Assembly: GCA_037954015.1 (NCBI GenBank)
Contig: CM075692.1
Location: 21,623,730-21,687,729 of the forward strand
Direction: 5' to 3'
DNA: 64,000 nucleotides
DNA from: Psophocarpus tetragonolobus
Taxonomy: Eukaryota > Streptophyta > Magnoliopsida > Fabales > Fabaceae
Below are positions 12,663 to 23,772 of this stretch, in pieces. The translations under genes were made by a program, and so were the position numbers. A model generated the notes under the pieces. The model did no database searches. It worked only from the letters and a program-made list of their open reading frames with translations, and was not told the origin of the DNA. Position 1 is the stretch's first letter. Each line of letters begins with the position of its first letter.

Positions 12663-14110
12663 CTCTTCCTGACTTTTCTAAAACTTTTGAGCTAGAGTGT
12701 GATGCATCGGGAGTGGGTGTGGGAGCTGTGTTGTTACAAGGTGGTCATCCTGTGGCTTATTTTAGTGAAAAACTAAATGGAGCCGCCTTAAACTACCCCA
12801 CCTATGATAAAGAGTTTTACTCTTTAATAAGGGCCCTTCAAACTTGGGAACATTATCTTGTACCCAAGGAGTTCATCATTCATAGTGACCATGAGTCACT
12901 TAAGTATTTGAAGGGTCAAGGCAAGCTTAATAAAAGGAATGTTAAATGGGTAGAATTTCTTGAGACTTTCCCTTATATCATCAAATACAAGAAAGGAAAA
13001 CATAATGTGGTGGCTGATGCTTTGTCTCGTAGACATACCCTTTACACCACCTTAAGTGCAAAGATTCTTGGATTTGATAATATTAGAGAAATGTATCTTT
13101 CTGATAAGGATTTTGGATCCATTTATGCTGCCTCTACATTTGCATGTAAAACCCAAAATGGGTTCTTTGTGAGTGAGGGGTACCTTTTCAAAGGTAGCAG
13201 ACTTTGTGTACCCCAAGGATCTATGAGAAATCTGTTGACAAAAGAGAGCCATGAGGGTGAGCTCATGGGGCATTTTGGAATTAACAAAACTTTTCTGCTT
13301 TTACAAGAAAAATTCTTTTGGCCCCATATGAAGAAAGACGTCTATAGACATTGTCGTAGATGCATTGCTTGCTTGCAAGCTAAGTCTAAGACAATGGCTC
13401 ATGGATTGTACACACCCTTACCTGCTCCTTCTGCACCTTGGCTGGATATTAGTATGGATTTCATCCTTGGGCTGCCTCGAACCCAACGAGGTGCAAACTC
13501 TATCTTTGTAGTGGTAGATAGATTTTCAAAAATGGCTCACTTTATACCATGCCACAAGATAGATGATGCGAGCAACATTGCGAGACTTTTCTTTAAAGAA
13601 GTTGTCCGTTTACATGGAATTCCCCAATCCATAGTCTCTGATAGAGATGTGAAGCTCCGTAGCCACTTTTGGAAAACATTGTGGGCAAGGCTAGGAACTA
13701 AACTCTTATTTTCTACCACATGTCACCCCCAAACTGATGGGCAAATTGAGGTAGTAAATAGATCTCTATCTACTATGCTTAGGACACTTCTTCGAGGAAA
13801 TCACAAGTCTTGGGATGAATACCTACCCCATATTGAGTTTGCATACAACCGGGTGGTTCAAAGGACCACCAAGCATTCTCCCTTTGAAGTTGTTTATGGC
13901 TTCAACCCCCTTACTCCTTTTGATATCTTGCCCTTACCCTTCCCTTCTTCTGTTCACAAACAAGGAATAGTAAGAGCAGATTTTGTTAAAAAATTATATG
14001 AAAGGGTAAAGGCCAACATTGAACATCATACAAAGGAGTATGATAGTAAAGCCAATAGGGCAGGAAAGAAATTATCTTCAATGAAGGGGATTGGGTATGG
14101 CTTCATTTGA
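12663..14110 (+). pseudogene. RNase H and integrase part of the family-2 polyprotein
   Basis: In the frame after the 12651 shift. RNase H comes first (ECDASGVGVGAVLL, then SDHESLKYL, then NVVADALSRR). Next is the integrase zinc domain, with His-His-Cys-Cys spread over HEGELMGHFG...HCRRCIAC, and the catalytic core with MDFILGLPRT, VSDRDVK and QIEVVNRSL, so the three acidic residues are present. RNase H removes the RNA template; integrase inserts the DNA with a 5-bp stagger, as seen at this element's own ends. The frame ends at 14110 after a one-base loss near 14072, just before the GPY/F module. Confidence 0.92.
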
Positions 14111-14466
14111 GGAAGGATCACTTCCCTACTCAAAGGAAGTCCAAGCTTAGCCCCCGAGGAGATGGTCCCTTTCAAGTCCTCAAGAGAGTGAACAACAATG
14201 CATACATATTAGATCTCCCTGAGGACTATGGTATCAGTACTACCTTTAATGTTTGTGATTTGATCCCTTTTGTAGGTACTCATGAAGAAGATGAGGACCT
14301 ATCAGATTTGAGGTCAAATCCTTCCCAAGGGGGAGGGGATGATGCATTCTCCCCAAGCAAGGGCCCTATCACTAGGGCCATGGCTAGGAGAATAGAAGAA
14401 GACATGGCTAGAGTAGAGGGAGGAAGATCTCACCTCCATATGACCATCAAGTTATGCAAGCCATGA
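14107..14466 (+). pseudogene. Integrase C-terminus (GPY/F module) running into the 3' LTR
   Basis: Continues integrase in the third frame: RKSKLSPRGDGPFQVL, then DLPEDYG and FNVCDLIPFVG, the form typical of CRM-lineage integrases. After an acidic stretch and a Gly/Asp-rich link it crosses the LTR border at 14340 and runs 127 bases into U3, adding a basic tail with GPITRAMARRIEEDMA. The same tail, with a similar overlap, is encoded by 20131-20254 and 31315-31438. In CRM elements a C-terminal motif in place of a chromodomain has been linked to centromere targeting; that this tail does so here is inference. Confidence 0.88.
14325..14339 (+). other. Polypurine tract of the family-2 element
   Basis: AAGGGGGAGGGGA directly before the TGATGC start of the 3' LTR; expected plus-strand primer. 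It also codes for the Gln/Gly/Gly part of the polyprotein tail. Confidence 0.85.
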
Positions 14467-15089
14467 CTTATTTACTTGTAATTTTTATTTTAGGAACCTA
14501 GGATTTTATTTTGGACATGTATTAGTCCATTTAATTTTCTAGGAGGTGTCTTAGTAATAAGAAGGGGTAAGATTAGCTTTTGGGCCTTTATTTAGGAAAT
14601 AAGGGGGTAGTTTGATAAATACACCCTCTTTTGCTAAATAAAACCCAAAACTAATAAAGGAGTAATCTTGGCCCTTGGATGAGGTATCTTGGGCACCAAT
14701 TCTCATCTAAAGGAGGGTATTGGTTGGACTTTGGGCTTCAATCCTCCTCCCTTGGATGACTCCTTTTAATCCTAGCCCTTCATTTCCTTTATGACTTGTC
14801 CAAGAGGTTACCTCCCTCTATAAAAGGGTGCTCCTTCACACTCTTGTATTTTTTACACTTGATTGAATAGAAAAACCTTGAGTTGGCCAAAATTCTCTTA
14901 ATGTCCACCCTTCTCTCTTTGAGAATTCCTTAGGTTTTTATCAAGGGTTCCATCCCTTGTGGCAAACTTTCCCTCTTAGGCTTATCTTACCTTAAGTGGC
15001 GCCTAAAACCACCTCACTTCTTACCTCTCCACAAACCATTTCACCAAAGAAGAAAACATCTAGAAAAAGATCAAGGGAGGCATGCATCA
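14340..15089 (+). repeat. Family-2 3' LTR (750 bp)
   Basis: Same length as the 5' LTR, with about 8 single-base differences by eye. Stem-loop at 14942-14959. Followed by the right GTAAG duplication at 15090-15094. Confidence 0.95.
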
Positions 15090-18000
15090 GTAAGAAAATA
15101 AAACCACAACCTATTTTTTTGTCATAGTTAAAGGTTTTAGGGCTTAGGGTTAATGGGAAGGGGAGTTAGGGTTGATGGGAAGGGTTAGGGCTTAATTTAT
15201 CATTTTGATTTTTTTAAATAAGGTAAGAAAATAAAACCACAACGTATTTTTATGGTCATTGTTAAAGGTTTTAAGAATTAGGGTTAGTGGGGGGAGGTAG
15301 GGTTGATAGGTAGGATTAGAGTCAAGGTTTGGGTTAGGGTTTTAAGTTATCATTTTTAATATGTCTAAACAAGTTAACAAAATAAACCCTAAACCTATTT
15401 TTATGGTCATAGTTAGAGGTTTAAGGCTTAGGGTTAGTAGCATGGGGACCCAGAGCTGGAGTGTAGGGTTAGGATTAGGGTTTATGTTATCAGTTTGATT
15501 ATTGTTAAAGAAGGTAAGAAAATAAAACCACAACCTATTTTTATGGTCATAGTTAAACATTTTAGGGTTTATGGTTAGTGGGAGGGGAGCCATGGTTGAT
15601 GGCTAGGGTTAGGCTTAGGGTTGAAGTTATCATTTTGATTATTTTTCAATAAGGTAAGAAAATAAAACCACAACCTATTTTTATGGTCATATTCAAATGT
15701 TTTAGGGTTAGGGTTACTGACTAGGGGAGCCATAGTTAACGGGTAGGGTTAGGGTTAGGTATAAGTTATAATTTTATTATTTTTAAACAAGGTAAGAAAA
15801 TGAAACCACAATGTATTTTTATGGTCATTGTTAAAGGTTTTACGGTTTAGGGTTAGTAGGATAGGGAGCTAGGGTTGATGGGTAGGTTTAGGGTTAGGAT
15901 TAGGGTTTAGGTTATCCTTTTGATTATTTTTAAATAAGGTAAGAATATAAAACCACAACCTATTTTATGTTAACAGTTAAAGTTCTAAGGTTTATCGTTA
16001 GTAGGGAGGGGATGAGGGTTGATCAGTAGGGTTAGGGTTAAGGTTTTAGGGTTTAGGGTTAGTGGGATAGGAGGCAATGTTGATGGATAAGGTAAGAGTT
16101 AGGGTTAAGGCTTAAGTTATCTTTTTTATTATTTTTAAACAATGTAAGAAAATAAATCCAGAACCTATTTTTATGGTCATAGTTAAAGATTTTAGGGTTT
16201 ATGTGTAGTGGGAGGGGAGCTAGGATGAGGCTTTAGTGTTGGGGTTACGGTTCAAGTTATCATTTTGATTATTTTTAAACAAGGTAAGAAAATAAAACCA
16301 CAACATATTGTTATAGTCATTGTTAAAGGTTTTAGGGTTTAACGTTAGTTGGAGAGGAGCCAAGGTTGATAGGTAGTGTTAGGGTCAGGGTTAGGCTTAG
16401 GGTTATGGTTCGAGTTAGGGTTAGGCTTAGGATTTAAGTTATCATTTTGATTATTTTTAAACATGGTAAGAAAATAAAACAACAACCTACTTTTATGGTC
16501 ATAGTTAAAGATTGTAGGGTTAGGGTTAGTGGCAGTGGGACTGAGTGTTGATGGGTAGAGTTACGGTTTAAATTATCATTTTGATTATTTTTAAACAAAG
16601 GTAAGAAAAAATAAAACACAACATATTTTTATGGTCAGTGTTAAAAGTTTTAGGGTTTAGGGTTAGTACAAATGGGAGCTAAGGTTGGTGGGTAGGGTTA
16701 GGTTTAAGCTTTAAGTTATCATTTTGATTATTTTTAAAAACGGTCAAAAAATAAAACCACAGCATATTTGTTGGTCATTGTTAAACGTTTTATGGCTTAA
16801 GGTTAGTTGGATGTAGAGCCAGGTTTGATGGTAGGGTTAGGTTTAGGTTTTAAGTTATCACTTTGATTATGTTTTAACAAGGTAAGAAAATAAAACCACA
16901 ACCTATTTTTATGGTCATAGTTAAATCTTTTAGGGTTTATGGTTAGTGGGAGGAGAACCAGGGTTGATGGGTAGGGTTAGGGTTAGCGTTCAAGTTATCA
17001 TTTTAATTATTTGTAAACAGGGTAAGAAAATAAAATTACAACATATGTTAATGGTCATGTTAAAGGTTTTAGGGTTTAAGGTTAGTAGGAGGGGGAGTCA
17101 AGGTCGATGGGTAAGGTTAGGGTTGGGTTAGGGTTAGGGTTAGGGTTAAGGGTAAGGTTTAAGTTATCATTTTAATTATTTTTAAACAAAGTAAGAAAAT
17201 AAAACCAGAACCTATTTTTATGGTCATAGTTAATAGGAGGGGGAGCAATCGTTTATAGGTAGGGTTAGGGTCATCATGAGGGTTAGGGTTTAAGTTATCA
17301 TTTTGATAATTTTGAAAAAAGGTAAGAAAATAAAACCACAACATATTTTTATGTTCATTGTTATAGGTTTTAGGGTTTAGGGTTAATGAGAGGGGGAGCG
17401 AGGGTTGACAGGTACGGTTAGTGTTAGGGTTTAAGTTATCAATTTGATTATTCTTAAACAAGGTGAAAAAATAAAACCAAAACGTATTTTTATGGTCATT
17501 ATGAAAGGTTTTAGGATTTAGAGTTTGTGGGAAGAGGAGCAAGTATTGATGAGTAGGGTTAGTGTTAGTTTTAGGGTTTAAGTTATCATTTTGATTTTTT
17601 TTAAACCAGGTAAGAAAATAAAACCACAATGTAATTTTATGGTAATTGTTAAAGGTTTTAATATTTAGGGTTAGTTAGAGGGGAGCCAGGGTTTATGGGT
17701 ATGGTTAGGGTTAGGGTTTAAGTTATCATGTTGATTATTTTTAGACAACGTAAGAAAATAAAAGCGCAACTTATTTTTATGGTCATTATTAAAGGGTTTA
17801 GGGTTTAGCGTTAGTTGGAGGGGGAGCCAGAGTTGATGGATATGGTTAAGTTAGGGTTAAGGTTACGATTAGGGTTAGGGTTACAATTAGGTTAGTATTT
17901 AAGTTATGATTTTTATTGTTTTTAAATAAGGTAAGAAAATAAAATAGCAATGTCTTTTTATGGTCATTGTTAATGGTTTTAGGATCTTAGGTTATTGGCA

Positions 18001-19970
18001 AGGGGAGTGAGGATTGATGGGTATGGTTATGATTAGGGTTAGGGTTTAAATTATCATTTTGATTATATTTATAGAAGGTAAGAAAATAAAACCACAATGT
18101 ATGTTTATGGTCATTTTCAAAGGTTTTAAGGTTTAGGGTTAGTGGGAGGGGGAGCAAGGTTGGTTCGTATGGTTAGGTTAGGTCAGGGTTTAAGTTATCA
18201 TTTTGATTATTTTCAAAATAATGCATGAAAATAAAACAACAATGTATTTTAATGGTCATTGTTAAAGGTTTTAGGCCTATTGGGAGGGGGAGCCAGGGTT
18301 GATGGGTATGGTTAGGGTTACAGTTAGGGTTTAAGTTATCATTTTATTATTTTTAAACAAGGTAACATAAATAAAACCACAATCTATTTTTTTGTTCATT
18401 GTTAAAGGTTTTAGGGTTTAAGGTTAGTGGGATAGGGAACTCGGGTTGATGGGTAATTAGGGTTAGGATTAGGGTTTAGGTCATCTTTTTTATTATTTTT
18501 AAATAAGGTAAGAAAATAAAACCACAACCTATTTTTTGGTCATAGTTAAAGGTTTTAGGGTTAGTTGTTAGTTTGGTGGGGAGTAGGGTTGATGGGTAGG
18601 TTAGGGTTTAAGTTATCGTTTTGATTATCTTTAAACAAGGTAAAGAAAAAATCACAACTTATATTTGTGATCATTGTTAAAGGTTTTAGGGTTTAGGGTT
18701 AGTGGGATGGGAGCCAGAGTTGATGGATAAGGTTAGGGTTAGGGTTAGGGCTTAAATTATCGTTTTGATTATTTTTAAACAAGGTAAGAAAATAAAACTA
18801 AAACCTATTTTTATGGTCATAGTTAAAGATTTTAGGGTTTATGTTTAGTGGGAGGGGAGCTCGGGTTAGGGCTTAGGATTAGGGTTATGGTTCAAGTTAT
18901 CATTTTGATTATTTTTAAACACAGTAAGAAAATAAAACCACAACATATTTTTATGGTCATTGTTAAATGTTTTAAGATTTAGGGTTAGTGGGAGGGTAGC
19001 CAACGTTGATGGGTAGGGTTAGGGTTAGGGTTTAAGTTATCATTTTGATTATATTTAAACAACGTGAGAAAATAAAACCACAATGTATTTTTTTGGTCAT
19101 TCTTATAGGTTTTAGGGTTACTGGGAGGGGGAGCCAAGGATGACGGGTAGGGTTAGGGCCAGGGTTTGGGTTTAAGTTATCATTTTGATTATTTTTAAAC
19201 AAAGTAAGAAGAAAAACCACAACGTAATTTTATGATAATTGTTAAAGGTGTTAATATTTAGAGTTAGTGGGAGCGAAGCCAAGGTTGATGGGTAGGGTTT
19301 AAGTTATCATGTTGATTATTTTTAGAAAACGTAAGAAAATAAAAACAAAACGTATTTTTATGGTCATTGTTAAAGGGTTTAGGGTTTAGCTTTAGCGAGA
19401 GGGGTAAACAGAGTTGATGGATATGGTTAGGGTTAGGGTTAAGGTTAAGGTTAGGGTTAGGGTTACAATTAGCTTAGTGTTTAATTTATCATTTTGATTG
19501 TTTTTCAACAATGTAAGAAAATAAAATAGCAACGTCTTTTTATGGTTAATTTTAATGGTTTTAGGGTTTACGGTTATTGGCAGAGGGAGTGAGGGTTGAT
19601 GGGTAGGGTTAGGATTAGGGTTAGGGTTTAAATTATCATTTTGATTATATTTGTACAAGGTAAGAAAATAAGACCACAATGTATGTTTATGGTGATTTTC
19701 AAAGGTTTTAAGGTTTAGGATTAGTGGGAGGGGGAGTCAGGGTTGATTCGTATGGTTAGGTTAGGGTCAGGCTTTAAGTTATCATGTTGATCGTTTTCAA
19801 AATAATGTATGAAAATAAAACCACAACATATTTTATGGTCATTGTTAAAGGTTTTATGGTTCAGGGTTAGTGGGATAGGGAGCTAGGGTTGATAGGTAGG
19901 GTTAGGGTTAGGATTAGGGTTTAGGTCATCCTTTTGATTATTTTTAAATAAGTTAAGAAAATAACCCACC
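15090..19970 (+). repeat. Telomere-like satellite array, second segment
   Basis: About 34 monomers of roughly 130-150 bp (successive AAGTTATCAT starts at 17161, 17292, 17433, 17580, 17720), with some longer units where the TTAGGG-like run is expanded. Continues the array at 6171-6907. It ends near 19970 where GAAAATAA is shared by the satellite and the neighbouring truncated LTR. Confidence 0.93.
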
Positions 19971-20254
19971 AACACCCCTTAATGTCCCAATTAGTTAATA
20001 CACTCCACATAAACACTACACATACCACCTAGCCCTTAACCTATGAAAATAAGTGCCCAAATACAAGGCCAAAAGAAAAGATAGACCATTTCACTTAAGG
20101 TAGAAAAATACAAGGATAAAAGCAAGAGAACTATGGCATAATGACAATTCGCATGAGGAGGTGAGGTCTTCCTCCATCCACTCTAGCCATGCCCTGCTCT
20201 ATCCTCTTAGCCATGGCCCTAGTGATAGGACCCTTGCTAGGGAGGATCACATTA
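19971..20254 (-). repeat. Family-3 3' LTR, truncated at the satellite
   Basis: Matches 34293-34576 of the 5' LTR. Its U3 start reads TAATGTGATCC in the minus sense, a mutated TGATG end. R and U5 are missing; the break lies in a stretch shared with the satellite. The pol frame continues through 20131-20254. Confidence 0.8.
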
Positions 20255-23200
20255 TCTCTTCCCCCTTGGGAAGGATTTGTCCTCAAATCTCGAGGGTCCT
20301 CTTCATCATCAGCACCTGCAAAAGGGGATAAGTCACAGATATTAAAAGTAGGGCTGACACATACTCCGGAGGGAGATCTAAAAGATGTATGCATTATTAT
20401 TCACTCGCTCCAGGATCTGAAAAGGCCCATATCGTCAAGGGCTAAGTTTGGACGTCCTTTGAGCGGGAAAGCCGTATTTTCTCAAATGAAGCCAAACCAA
20501 TCCCCATTTTTGAGGATGATCTTCTTCCTTCCCCTATTAGCTGAGGCAGCATATCCTTTGGATTGTTGTTCTCTGTTTGCTTTGAAGCTTTCATGTAATT
20601 TCTTAACAAATTATGCTCTTGCCTCTCCATCTTTATGAAAAGAGTGAGAAAGGGGGAAAGGTAAGAGATCCATAGGAGTAAGAGGGTTAAAGCCATAGAC
20701 AACCTCAAAAGGAGAATGCTTGGTGTTTCGCTGAACCACCCGTTATATGCAAACTCTATATGGGGAAGTTATTCATCCCAAGACATGTGGTTGCCTCGAA
20801 AGAGAGCTCTTAACATAGTGGATAGGTATCTGTTGACCACTTCGATTTGCCCATGTGTTTATGGGTGACAGTTAGTGGAGAACAGAAGTTTAGTTCCTAG
20901 CCTAGACCATAAAGTTTTCCAAAAATGGCTAAGGACCTTCACATCCCTAGCTGAAACTATGGTGGAGGGTATGCCATGTAAGTGGACAACCTCTCTAAAG
21001 AAAAGTCTTGCAATGTTGCTTGAATCATCTACTTTGTGGCAGGGTATAACATGGGCCATTTTTGAAAATCGATCAACTACCACAAAGATAGAGTCTGCAC
21101 CTTGTTGGGTATGAGGGAGGTCAAGGACAAAGTCCATGCTGATGTCCAACCAAGGTGTAGAAGGAGTAGGTAAAGATGTGTACAATCCATGGGGCATTGC
21201 CTTAGACTTAGCCTGAAGACAAGCTATACATCTAGTACAATGATTATGGACATCTCTCTTCATATGGGGCCAAAAGAATTTTTCTTGTAAAAGCAGAAGT
21301 GTTTTAGTAATCCTAAAATGCCCCATGAGCCTACCTTTATGGCTCTCTTTTGTGAACAAGTTTTTTATGGATCCTCGGGATATAAAAAGCTTGCTCCCTT
21401 TATAAAGATACTCCTCACTGCTAAAGAACCCATCAAGGGCTTTAGTGCAGATGCAGAGGCTGCAAAGATGGGGCTGAAATTCTTGTCAGAGGGATACATA
21501 GCCCGTATGTCATCAAAACCCAAAATGTTAGCACTAAGGGTGGAGTAAAGAGAATGTCTTCTTGAAAGAGCATCGGCCACCACATTATGTTTCCCTTATT
21601 TGTATGTGATGACATAGGAGAAGGATTCAAGGTATTTCACCCATTTTGTATGCCTTTTGTTTAACTTGCCTTGCCCCCTCAGATATTTAAGTGACTCAAG
21701 TCACTGTTAATGACAAACTCCTTCGGAGCAAGGTAATGCTCCCAAGTCTGAAGGGCTCTTATCGGGGCATAAAACTCCTTGTCATAGGTAGGATAGTTGA
21801 GAGGGGACCATTAAGTTTTTCACTGAAATAAGCAATAGGGTGCCCACCCTGCAACAACACAGCTTTCACCCCTCCACCAGAGGCATCACATTCAAGTTCA
21901 AAAGTTTTTGTGAAATCTGATAATGCCAAGACTAGGGTGTTAGTGAGTTTTTGCTTGATAAGAGAAAAGGCTTTCTCATGCTTCTCACCCCAAAGGAAGG
22001 GAACTTCCTTCTTCACCAAATCATTAATTGGTGCGAAAAGTGTGGAGAAGTTTGGCACAAAGCGTCGATAAAAACCAGCGAGACCATGAAAGCTCTTGAT
22101 CTCTGTCACACTTTTTGGGGTGGGCCATTCTTGGATGGCTTTGATTTTTTCAGGTTGTTTACATACTACAAAACCTAAAAAGACCACACTTTCTACACAA
22201 AATGTGCATTTTTCAATGTTTCCAAAGAGGTGGTTTGTCCTAAGAATGCAAAAGACTTGTCTAAGATGTCCTACATGATCATCTAGACTCGTACTATACA
22301 CTAGTATGTCATCAAAATAAAATACACAAAACCTTCCTAAACAATCCCTTAAAACATGTTTCATAAGTCACATAAAAGTACTAGGGGCATTAGTAAGCCC
22401 GAAAGGCATTACCAACCATTCATAAAGACCAAATTTAGTCTTAAAAGCAGTTTTCCACTCATCACCTTCTTTAATCCTGATTTGGTGATAACTACTTCTA
22501 AGATCTATTTTAGAAAATATTTGTGCCCTATGTAATTCATCACACATATCATCCAGTCGAGGGATAGGGTGCATGTACTTGATGGTGATGTTATTGATTG
22601 CTCGGCAATCCATACACATTCTCAATTGGCAGTTTTTCTTGGGCACCAGCAAAACCGGCATAGCACAAAGGTTGAGGCTCTTTTGAACCCAACCCTTCTC
22701 CAATAGCTCTTGGACTTGAGATTCTATTTCTTTAGTTTCAATGGGTTGGTCCTATAGGTAGGCCTATTGGGTAGGCTAGCCCCGGGAACCAAATCTATTT
22801 GATGTTCTATACCCCTAACAGGAGGAAGTCCTTTGGGAACATATTTAGGGAATATATCACCAAATTCCTTTAAAAGCATTTTCACCCCTTCAGGTAGAAT
22901 CTCCTGCCCAATCTCTATGGCAGTGCTTTCAGATGCAGTGTTTACTACAGGTGATGCCTCTTTGCAAAGGAGGAGATAAAAAAGGTTTGTTACTTAGGGG
23001 AGCTTCTTTCAAATAGTTTTTCGTAGCAAATAAGCTCTCCTTACTTACATCCTTTTTGGAAGGGGTATCTCCTTCTTTATCCCTTTCCTTACCCCTTTCA
23101 AGCTTTAGGGGTGAAGCTCTCTTTTTTTAATGATGTTTTTGTTTTTTTTTTTTATGCTCCTCATTTCTCTTATTTTTCATGCTCAGTTGATCCTTAGCTA

Positions 23201-23772
23201 CCTGGGCAGGTGTTAGAGGATACAACTTTACCTTTCTATCCAAATGAGTGAGGACTATTTGGTTGGTATGGCCATTATGAATTGCTTTTTTATCAAACTG
23301 CCATGGCCTACCTAGCAAGATGTGGCCCGCCTCCATAGGGACTATATCACATAGAATCTCGTCAGAGTATGTCTCTATGGTGATTGGAACCCTAACTTTC
23401 TCATTGACTACCGTTTCCCCTGACTCATTGAGCCATTGTAATTTGTAAGGTTTTAGATGGGGAAGTGGAGTCAAGGCTAACTTTTCCACCAACCGCGAGT
23501 TACAGTAATTGCAATAGGATCCACTATCTATAATGAGAGAACATATCTTTTCATTCACCTTGCATCAGGTATGGAATATGTTCTCCCTTTGAGATTGGGA
23601 TAGCTCCAAGGGTTGGCTTCCAAGAAGCCTTCTCACCATTAAGAAGTCCCCCTTATATGCATAGACATCCTCACATTCTGATGATGCATGTCCCCCTTCT
23701 TCCTCATTCTCACTAGAAGAGAAAGGTGAGCTACTCTCACTGCTATAAATGTCTAGGCCCCGCGTGATCATG
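20131..23772 (-). pseudogene. Family-3 gag-pol remnant
   Basis: On the minus strand: gag C-terminus after the zinc knuckle (MITRGLDIYSSES at ~23770), protease with DSG at 23520-23528, reverse transcriptase with YFDD at 22308-22319, RNase H about 21900-21580, integrase HHCC and core about 21360-20830, GPY/F near 20450-20330 and the LTR-encoded tail GPITRAMAKRIEQ. At least six frame breaks or stops (near 23130, 22703-22366, 21760-21583, 21360, 20860-20710 and 20440-20394) and a one-codon-scale loss at the reverse transcriptase C-terminal part. The closest relative in the window is the remnant at 53095-55790. At 23772 it joins family-1 RNase H sequence in an open frame. Confidence 0.85.

Larger units (their letters stand above)
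6908..15089 (+). mobile_element. Full-length family-2 Ty3/gypsy (CRM-like) retrotransposon inserted in satellite
   Basis: An 8182 bp element with LTRs of 750 bp each, flanked by the 5-bp duplication GTAAG. Layout: 5' LTR, two-base spacer, primer-binding site, leader of 1.9 kb, gag, protease, reverse transcriptase, RNase H, integrase with GPY/F module, polypurine tract, 3' LTR. By eye the LTRs differ at about 8 of 750 positions, so insertion is recent on a plant time scale. The coding region has three frame breaks and a changed protease active site, so this copy cannot make its own full polyprotein. Confidence 0.95.
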
